Source: Liriodendron chinense (lineage: Eukaryota > Streptophyta > Magnoliopsida > Magnoliales > Magnoliaceae). Taken from it: DNA of 64,000 nt. Position 1 is the stretch's first letter. Each line of letters opens with the position of its first letter. The stretch spans positions 2,531,128 through 2,595,127 of the forward strand of contig ML058588.1 in the NCBI GenBank assembly GCA_003013855.2. Reading direction: 5' to 3'. The position numbers were made by a program, and so were the translations under genes. Below are positions 56,724 to 64,000 of this stretch, piece after piece. Under the pieces are notes generated by a model, which made no database searches, was not told the origin of the DNA, and was given only the letters and a program-made list of their open reading frames with translations.

Positions 56724-57561
56724 CAATATTAATTTTATGGACCCAACAAGGCATGGTGGGAAGACTTCAGCAAGAAACCAGCCATGGTTCTTAGACAAGG
56801 GCAAAGACAAGAAGAGCCACCCCGGCCTGACTACACAGCTAACAGTAATCGAGCAGAGCCACGTACGTTGGAAACGAAAAACTAGGTTGGTTTGAAAGAG
56901 TTGGAATGGAATGCTCAGGGTTGGTTGTTTATAGGAGGCCACCGTGGTTTTGTTATATGCCATCCAACCGATCGACCCATGTTTTAGGCATTCTTACGAA
57001 TCATTTTTTTAAGGAAAATGTGGGCATGACTTTGCATAAACATATTGTGGAGTCATGCTTATTGCTTCTGTGGACAAACCCACTTTATCTGCATCAAATC
57101 CACATCGTTCATCAGGGTGGAACACCTAGCATTCACTCTGAATAAAATATTACATTGATCCAAAACTCAGGTGGGGCTCACCATAGAGAGCAATGTAACA
57201 TGATGCCTAAAACTTTTAAATTCACGTGTTGTGGCCCATCAGCGTTTCACAGCCTGATCGAATTGATTAGGTGGCATATATATATATAAACTATGGTGGG
57301 ACGCACACTCAACTAATGGTGGGTCCCATCCCAACTCTTCCCCATCGCCTACCTGAGTGAAAGTGTGGCCTTACCGTGTGCGTAGGTTAGGCTCATATCG
57401 GTTTTATCAATTGAGCTGATGTTGCTATGGATTCGTTAATTTTTTAGTGTCTATTGAATATTCAAAATCCAGAAGATTTATTTGGCAGTTGTAGCAAGTG
57501 TCTTTCAACTGAAGTGACTGTGTAAAGGAAACGAGGGATTGCCATCTCGTAACTCAAACCA
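56452..57561. other. Spacer with (TAA)n microsatellite
   Basis: A run of TAA units lies at about 56,671-56,720. The frame 56,628-56,963 contains it and is not supported as a gene. Weak MITE phrases occur at 57,060-57,330. Nothing else was recognised. Confidence 0.5.
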
Positions 57562-57566
57562 AAACA

Positions 57567-57960
57567 TGTTGGAGAGCCTTTGAACTGTGTAGGTTTTGGA
57601 TGCTCAGATTGGTCGCACGATCAATCTGACTTTGGCCCAAAAGAGCATAGCAAGGTGCTGGCAGTTTTCGTGTGCCCTAGATCAATTGGCTGATCGGTCT
57701 GCAAGGGGCTCCGACTAGTCAGTGGTGAGGCAGTAGTCTGTGTTGTTTCATTTGAAATTTTCTCTGGACGGTTTTGTGCAAGGTCCGATCGGTCAAGCGA
57801 CCGGTCAACTGTGCATGCATTTTCTTATACATTACGCGGTTGTGCGTAAGATGTTTATAATTTTGGGTTGCTTGCTATATATATGGTATGAATCCAGGAT
57901 TAGGAGTAATCCTAAAGTGTCCAAAGTTTCCTAATTGCATTAGGAAGAGGAGAGAGTGTT

Positions 57961-58004
<44 letters not shown>

Positions 58005-58243
58005 GTTTTCTCTGTTTTCCTTGCTTGTGGGCTGTCAATCTCTGTAATCTTCTGTTAATCATAATGGATCGCTTTGTGCCGTGGTATTTTACCCACTGAG
58101 GGGTTTTTCCACGTAAAATCAAATTATCTCTTGTGGTTGAATGCTTATGTGGTGTGATTGCATTGTGTTTCTCGTTTTATCTTATATATTGCTGTAGTGT
58201 TGTTCGGCTTCTGCTTCCGCTGCCAGCATCTCTATTCCCAACA
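57567..58243 (+). mobile_element. Solo LTR, Copia-type
   Basis: The interval starts TGTTGG and ends CCAACA. Flanks AAACA (57,562-57,566) and ATACA (58,244-58,248) match at 4 of 5. A TATA box CTATATATATGG lies near 57,873. A (GA)n run (57,964-57,999) follows, then the phrase 'ccgtggtattttacccactg' and 'tttttccacgtaaaatc', which is typical of the R-U5 part of plant Copia LTRs. No primer site or internal domain follows, so this is a solo LTR of about 677 bases. Confidence 0.72.
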
Positions 58244-58264
58244 ATACAAACTTACATGAAGCTC

Positions 58265-58823
58265 TACATTGTTTGTGGGCCTCTCGATGGGGGTTTAGGC
58301 AAGGTTCCAATGTGTGGGTTGAGGCTCATGCATGCCTCTTGATGGGGTGGAGTGAGGCTTCCATAACATTTTTGTTGAAAGTGATTCTAAGATCTTGGTT
58401 GAGATGCTCCTGAAAGGGAGGGCCCACAATTGGAGTGTCTGGCACTGGTGGTGAGATTAGATAGCCTCATAAGAAGTAGTAATGTCGGGTTCGAATTCAT
58501 CCCTAGGGAGTTGAACAGAGTAGCGGACGCATTAGCAAGGGAGATGAGCAATTCCTAGTTGGATATAATTTATATCAAGGTCAGCGAGTGTCCAGCTTTG
58601 GCATGCGGAGAGCTCTTTTTAGATCATTTGGGCCTGGGCCATCTTAGGGACTCGTAGCCGCTTGTTTTTCTCTTATTAGTGTCTAGTAGTAGTATACGAC
58701 AAGCAGCCCGTGGCATTTTTGGCCTTTGACTTCCCGAAAGGAGTTCCCTTGTATGTATAGCCCTTGTATTTTTTTTATTTTTTTTGTTAATAAATTTGGT
58801 TTTAAAAAAAAAGAAAAAAAAAA
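58265..58823 (+). pseudogene. LINE 3' end with RNase H remains and poly-A tail
   Basis: Broken frames read EAHACLLMGWSEAS, then HNIFVESDSKILVEMLLKGR, then, after a frameshift, LDSLIRSSNVGFEFIPRELN and RVADALAREMS before a stop at 58,556. ESDS and ADALAR are marks of the RNase H domain in plant L1-type LINEs. A 3' region follows with 'ttaataaatttgg' and an A-rich tail (58,803-58,823). The 5' part is missing, as is usual for LINE insertions. Confidence 0.82.
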
Positions 58824-58825
58824 GG

Positions 58826-59330
58826 ACGAATGTAGTTGTCGAATGTCTGCCTTCGGCCTTCAAGTTGAACAGACTGTTGATCACTTGATGATTTACTATT
58901 CTTTCTTAGCAGACAACTAATGGAGCATTCTTAGATTAGCTAGAATCCAGTGGGTCATACCTCAATTTATAGAAAGCTTATTCAGTTATTGGCATAATGA
59001 TTCTGGAGGAGTTGTTGGCAAGAAGAAATGACGTATCCTTCTATTAATGGTTATTTGGTCAATATGAGCTAAACGAAACAATCGATGCTTTCGCAGTCAA
59101 TCCATGTCTAAGGCGTGGGTCTTCTCTCGCGTCCTAGTGTTATTTAAAGATTGTCTCTCTTAAAGTTTTCTAGCTTTGGGTGAGTTTCCCTTCAAGGGTC
59201 GCTTCGTGCTAGTTTTTTTTAGTTTTCTCTTCTTTGTTTGTTAGTTTTCTTTCTGTATTTCTTTCTTTTATTCTCTATTTTTTGTTTTTCTCCTTTCAAT
59301 AAAGTTATTACCTTTCAAAAACAAGGTGCA
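58826..59330 (+). pseudogene. Second LINE 3' end, zf-RVT region
   Basis: One frame reads ECSCRMSAFGLQVEQTVDHL, a stop, then WSILRLARIQWVIPQF, a second stop, then RILLLMVIWSI, a third stop, then AKRNNRCF and further to 59,160. This resembles the zinc-binding C-terminal region of plant LINE reverse transcriptases. The 3' part is T-rich and ends 'ttcaataaagttattacctt'. It abuts the previous LINE tail in the same orientation, so it may be older LINE sequence into which the first inserted. Confidence 0.75.
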
Positions 59331-59718
59331 ACCAAACATTTTGAGTTTAGTTAGTTAAAAAAAAAATACAAACTTACTTGAACCCTAAGTTCTACTTCAT
59401 AAAAATAATAAAATTGGAGAATAATGAACTTTTAAAAATGAAAAAATACATCTAAATTGACTCAAAATTCCACTAATAACTTAAAAAGGAGTTTAAGCTA
59501 TAACAGGTTCTATTAAGAATAAAAACAAATCTTAAAAATAATAAATTTGTTACTGAAATGTATTAGTTTTGACTATCAACTCAAATTTGACTATGCAAAA
59601 TTCCTCAGAACCGATGGCCTTAGGAAATTTGGCTACAATGAGTACTTGTGATCAATAACTTTCTAACAATATACTATATGCATGATTCTGACAATTAGAA
59701 GGGCACCAAGTAACAGCG
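59331..59718. other. AT-rich spacer
   Basis: Low-complexity A/T sequence without open frame or repeat ends. Confidence 0.4.
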
Positions 59719-59853
59719 GCCAGAAGCTATAATGTGCATTATGCCCTTTTTCTCCTATCTTGGCCTATGCATGCAACCTTAGTACGCCAGAAGCTATAAT
59801 GTGCATTATGCCCTTTTTCTCCTATCTTGGCCCATGCATGCAACCTTAGCACT
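59719..59853. repeat. Tandem duplication, 67-base period
   Basis: Two nearly identical copies of a 67-base unit starting 'ccagaagctataatgtgcat' differ at one or two positions, so the duplication is recent. Confidence 0.9.
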
Positions 59854-61780
59854 CCCGATCTTTTTATTCCATACAATTGTCCTTGACTTGCCCTACTTGA
59901 AAAATCTTGCAACCTATGGAGTACATGCGGCACTTGAAAATATACGGCTGCATTTGTGGCATATGCAGTGTATGAAGATGTACTATGGCATTTAGGGCAT
60001 TTAACTATGTACGGTGGCATATGTACATGTAGTACATGCCCAGTTTCTCACATGGGCCAAATGCGCCACATTTGTGGCTGGTTCTACTGTATCGTTGACT
60101 CAGGAAGGGTGTGAAGAGGAAGATCACCTTCTACCTCTAGTATGCAAAACCTTGAATCCACAAGGTTATTCTAGAATCAACAAGATGAATGGGAATTCAA
60201 AATTGCTTAGATTTCCCAATTATATCACTTATAAAGAAGAAAACAAAAACTCTAATTAGGAGTCCTAAATCGACTGAACTTAAATTTGTCTGAAATATTA
60301 GATTTTACTAAAAATAGAAATTTCTAATTTAATCATACCAAATGATTTCTAGTATGATTAGAAGCAATTCCTAAGAAGATTATATATATGAAAACTTTAA
60401 AATGGAAGAAATACATCCAAATAAAAATTTGCTGAAAATACTAAATTTTTCCTAAAATTGTCATTTTGAATTATAAGAAAGGTTCTTCCTGCGAAACAGA
60501 TAGACATGACGTGCTAAGGAGTTGGTTGGCCCAGGATGATCTGTTACAATAAAAATTCATAGGTTGTGCATCCGATAATGATACTCGAATGAAAACTTAT
60601 GACTGATTTATGGTTCACACTTCGAATGGTAATTTCTCCAAATTGGATGCACTTGGGGCCTAGTTACATCATGCCCTTCCTAAGTCTGGGCTGTATCTAA
60701 CGGACTACGTCTACTTTTGTTTAGGCTTCTTTCGGTCCAACTATGCCAAAAATATTTTTGGGCCTGCTCCATATCAATTGCTTATATCTGTTACTAAGGA
60801 AATTTTGAATTGTGTGGTTAATAATTGGTGGATGGAAACGTTGATGTGGGGCCAACCAATGACATCAATGGTGTGACTTTTGCAGTCTGGATGCAATCGG
60901 TTATAACATTCTTTAACATGAATGTTGCAACTTAAATATGTTTCTCTGCGTCTCTTCTCTTCCGTAGCAACCTGAAAATAATTAGGTTCCTTTATTCTCT
61001 CCTTGATATTTAAATACAAGTTGTCCGATCTCATTACCAATGGACGGAGAAGTCACCGTCCATTGAACCACACATGATGGATCTACCTGCGTATATGACA
61101 TCGTAGTAGCCAAAAGGCTGGCCCCACCTTGAAGACCTTTGCTAAGCATGACAATGGGCCAGGTTGCGCGGCCCAGTCTACGACAGCTAGACCCTAGAGG
61201 GTAGGGGCTTAGGCCCAATAAATGGCCTGAGAAATGGGCTTCCTGAGCTTGGGCCAATGGCAAATCACCCGGCCCAATCATCACATGCCACCATTACATA
61301 AGAAAAAGGGGGGTCGGCTTAAGGACGCTAGTGAGCAGTTTGGAAGATCCAAGCCATTAATGTGATGGGACTCGATCGTAGATAGAAGATACCACCGCCA
61401 GGCCCAAGCCCGGCCCATTGCACCCTTAATTATAGGGTACAAAAATTTGGCCAATCTGACTATGTACCCAATGTTCTCTAAAGTGGAGCCAACCTCTTCA
61501 ATGGCCCAAGGATATTGTCTAGAGTTTAGATATTGGACGCATGAATGTCAACATTCCTCACTACTAACATAAAAAACTCAGTCATTCGAATGGAATATGT
61601 TAACCATTCAATCATCGAATGGAATATGTTAGACATCCAATAGAGACTTGAATATTCTAGTTTGTACGGCCAAACGTGCAATATAATCACAACATGGCAC
61701 GAAATTTCCCATAATATATAAAAATTAGGTGTGGATGATTAATGTGCCACATGAGGAAAAATTGGCACATTCCAAACGGT
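59854..61780. other. Spacer and upstream region of the plus-strand P450
   Basis: AT-rich to about 60,480, then mixed sequence. Near 61,570-61,640 'cattcgaatggaatatgtta' is partly repeated. Open frames at 60,774-61,284 on the minus strand have no recognised product. No element ends were identified, so promoter sequence of the P450 may occupy the last part. Confidence 0.4.
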
Positions 61781-61781
61781 C

Positions 61782-61789
61782 TTTAAATA
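61782..61789 (+). promoter_or_regulatory. TATA box of the plus-strand P450
   Basis: TTTAAATA lies 57-64 bases before the start codon, followed by CTGAGATTTTGCAACCATAA. The paralogue on the other strand has CTATAAATAC followed by ATGAGATTTTTGCAAGCATA at the same distance, which supports both calls. Confidence 0.7.
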
Positions 61790-61845
61790 CCTGAGATTTT
61801 GCAACCATAAGCCACACCAGTCACACCACTAATCAACCATAGCCA

Positions 61846-63555
61846 ATGGATTTCTCTCTCCTATTGCAAGCCATCGCCGGCCTTCTTGCCTTAGTTCTCC
61901 TCTACAACTTATGGCTAGCAAAACCCAAGAGCAGAAAGGCTAAGGGAAAGAAGGCCCCGGAGCCAGCGGGTGGTTTGCCCATAATTGGCCACCTTCATCA
62001 GCTAGGCGGCCGCGACCCACTCACCCGAACCCTTGGTGCCATGGCCGATAAGTACGGCCCAGTGTTCATGCTGCGGCTTGGTACGCGTCGAACCCTCATC
62101 GTGAGTGGTTGGGAAATAGCTAAGGAGTGCTTTACTACCAACGACAAGGTTCTTGCTACCCGCCCCAAGAGTGCGTCAGGCGACAACATGAGCTATAACT
62201 ATGCCATGTTCGGCTTTGCCCCTTATGGGGCCTATTGGCGTGAGATGCGCAAGATAGCCACACTCGAGCTCCTATGCAACCGGCGGCTCGAGTCACTCAA
62301 GCATGTCCGAGTCACAGAGATCGACACATGCATGAAGGAGTTGTATCGACTCTGGGTGAAGAACCAACAGCGCCCAGTTAAGATTGAAATGAAGCAAAAG
62401 TTATTTGAACTAACATTCAATGTGCTTATCATGATGATTGTCGGGAAGCGATTCTTCGGGGGCCATAATGGTGTCCACGATGAGGCCGAGGCGATCAAAG
62501 TCCGACAACTGATGGAGCGATCGTCTTATCTAAGTGGGGTGTTTGTTGTGTCCGACGCACTTCCATTCCTTAAGTGGATGGATTTGCAAGGCCATGAGAG
62601 TGCCATGAGGGAAATCGCTAAGGAACTCGATACTCTCATCTCAAGTTGGCTAAAGGACCATCGTCAAAGGAGGGTATCAGGTGAGACAGACGGCGAGCAG
62701 GATTTTATGGATGTGATGGTGTCGATCATGGAGAATGCCCATATCTCTAGCTACGACCCCGATACCATTATCAAGGCAACTTCACAGGTACATCCATAAA
62801 CTAGATATATTTCGAGTGTGAATCAAACATATATCTAAGTTATTATCAGCATAAAATGAAAGGTTTTCCTACTACTAACACATGTTTCACCACATATTGT
62901 TCTTATGCTAAATGATTTCAATGACCATGCGTAGATACTCATCGAAGCTGGGACAGACACAACTGCGGTCGCCCTCTCGTGGGCCATCACATTATTGATG
63001 AACAACCCCGATGTGTTGAAGAAGGCCCAAGATGAGTTGGACATCAATATCGGCAAGGACAGAAATGTGGACGAATCAGATATCAAGAACCTGACATACC
63101 TCCAAGCGATCGTCAAGGAGACTCTACGGTTGTACCCTCCGGCACCGCTCGCAATACCACACATGGCTATGGAAGACTGTGAAATAGGTGGCTACCATGT
63201 CGCGAAAGGCACACATGTGATGCTGAACCTTTGGAGGCTGCATCGAGACCCATCCGTATGGTCGGACCCGTCTGAATTTCGTCCTGAGAGATTTCTCACC
63301 ACTCATGTGGGCACTGATGTTAAGGGCCAAAATTTTGAGCTGATCCCATTTGGGTCAGGTCGACGATCGTGCCCTGGAATGTCGCTTGCCCTCCCGGTCA
63401 TGCACTTGACACTAGCCCGCCTACTTCACGGCTTCCATTTGTCGACCCCGTTGGGTGGGCCTATTGACATGACTGAAAGATTACACATTACCCTTAACAA
63501 AGCAAGCTCATTGGAAGTGGTCTTCACCCCACGCCTCCCTTCAAAACTCTACTAA
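61846..63555 (+). CDS. Cytochrome P450, CYP82 family-like, two exons
   Basis: Predicted ER-bound haem mono-oxygenase, paralogous to the minus-strand gene at 8,178-10,377. Exon 1 is 61,846-62,787 (314 codons, same as the paralogue) and exon 2 is 62,935-63,555. The phase-0 intron of 147 bases has GT (gtacat) and AG (catgcgtag) ends. The product is 520 residues. It shows an N-terminal membrane anchor (about 5-25), the hinge PEPAGGLPIIGH, AGTDTT (319-324), KETLR (ExxR at 376-379), PERF (431-434) and FGSGRRSCPG with the haem cysteine at 460. Start ATG is the first in frame after the TATA box and gives a complete anchor. No broken frame was seen. CYP82 enzymes hydroxylate diverse specialised metabolites; which one acts here is unknown. 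Most differences from the paralogue lie outside the motifs, so both may be active with related roles. Confidence 0.93.
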
Positions 63556-63694
63556 GTAGTAGAGTACAGCTGAAAAGATCTACTCCTAGCATGCTTGAAC
63601 TCGTCAAGAGAGAGTTTCCATGATGTCTTTTTAGCTTTTGTACTGTTTCTTACCATAATGACATTTTTTTTCCTGTTCTCAATAGACTCTTTCC

Positions 63695-63885
63695 TAGGCA
63701 CCGGAGCTTTTACGAAAAATGGGCAGGCAGAGAAACCCTGCTCGTCACTTCTCTGATTGGTCCAGCTCAGCTTGACTGTGACAAAGCTGAGCTGCTCTGA
63801 CACAGACAGAATGAGCTAAACCAATCAGAGCAGCAGAAGCAGAGATTCTCTGCTTGATTTCAACAGAGGATCCGGATTCGCAAAA
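63695..63885. repeat. Foldback repeat downstream of the plus-strand P450
   Basis: CTCTGATTGGTCCAGCTCA (63,751-63,769) is the inverse of TGAGCTAAACCAATCAGAG (63,812-63,830) apart from two or three bases. An inner hairpin AGCTCAGCTT / AAGCTGAGCT lies between. Outer sequences 'gcagagaaaccctgct' and 'agcagagattctctgc' extend the symmetry. It is probably a small MITE. It lies about 140 bases after the stop codon and may be transcribed with the gene. Confidence 0.6.
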
Positions 63886-64000
63886 TAGATACACAGTAGA
63901 CAGTTTGTGATACCATCCATGCATCACAGTGGATTGCAATTTCCAGTGGACCGCGTGAGTGCCGCACGTACATCGTAGTGGGTCCTACTGCGCTTAACAG

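Overview
The window reads as intergenic-rich nuclear DNA of a flowering plant. It has two intron-containing cytochrome P450 genes of the CYP82 type, one near each end. Between them lie about 51 kb of transposable elements, their relics and tandem repeats. The proteins and retroelement families only say angiosperm. A magnoliid origin is my guess from the style of the dispersed repeats and is not proven here. No tRNA, rRNA, CRISPR or bacterial-type feature is visible.

Left end (1-11,113): a roughly 0.9-1.0 kb sequence is repeated three times in tandem (about 380-5,617). Its copies are interrupted by MITEs and, in the third copy, by a 1.17 kb foreign-looking insertion. An LTR-like relic follows. 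Then comes the first P450 gene on the minus strand (exons 10,377-9,436 and 8,801-8,178), with a full MITE upstream of its promoter bounded by a perfect 9-bp duplication.

Middle left (11,114-26,382): three copies of a 225-bp MITE with 9-10 bp target duplications. Next is a nested composite: a Harbinger-like element (13,690-16,441) carrying a 30-bp minisatellite, into which a hAT-like element (15,267-16,144) has jumped. After it is a nearly complete but decayed minus-strand Copia retrotransposon (17,606-26,382), split by a 3.35 kb LTR-like insertion.

Middle (26,383-57,560): mostly MITE bodies, whole and broken. Inside lies a 4.06 kb satellite array (32,380-36,443) of 348-bp units, each a dimer of about 174-bp monomers. 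Other items are Harbinger MITEs, a SINE-like inverted repeat and a complex minisatellite block.

Right end (57,567-64,000): a solo LTR, two abutting LINE 3' ends, then the second P450 gene on the plus strand (exons 61,846-62,787 and 62,935-63,555), followed by a small foldback repeat.

The two P450s are close paralogues with the same intron position, identical exon-1 length and a matching core promoter. They are transcribed away from each other. Their products should be ER-anchored oxygenases of specialised metabolism; the substrate cannot be read from sequence. The most unusual non-genic signals are the dimeric satellite and a set of MITE families that share one internal core but carry different hairpin-forming ends.
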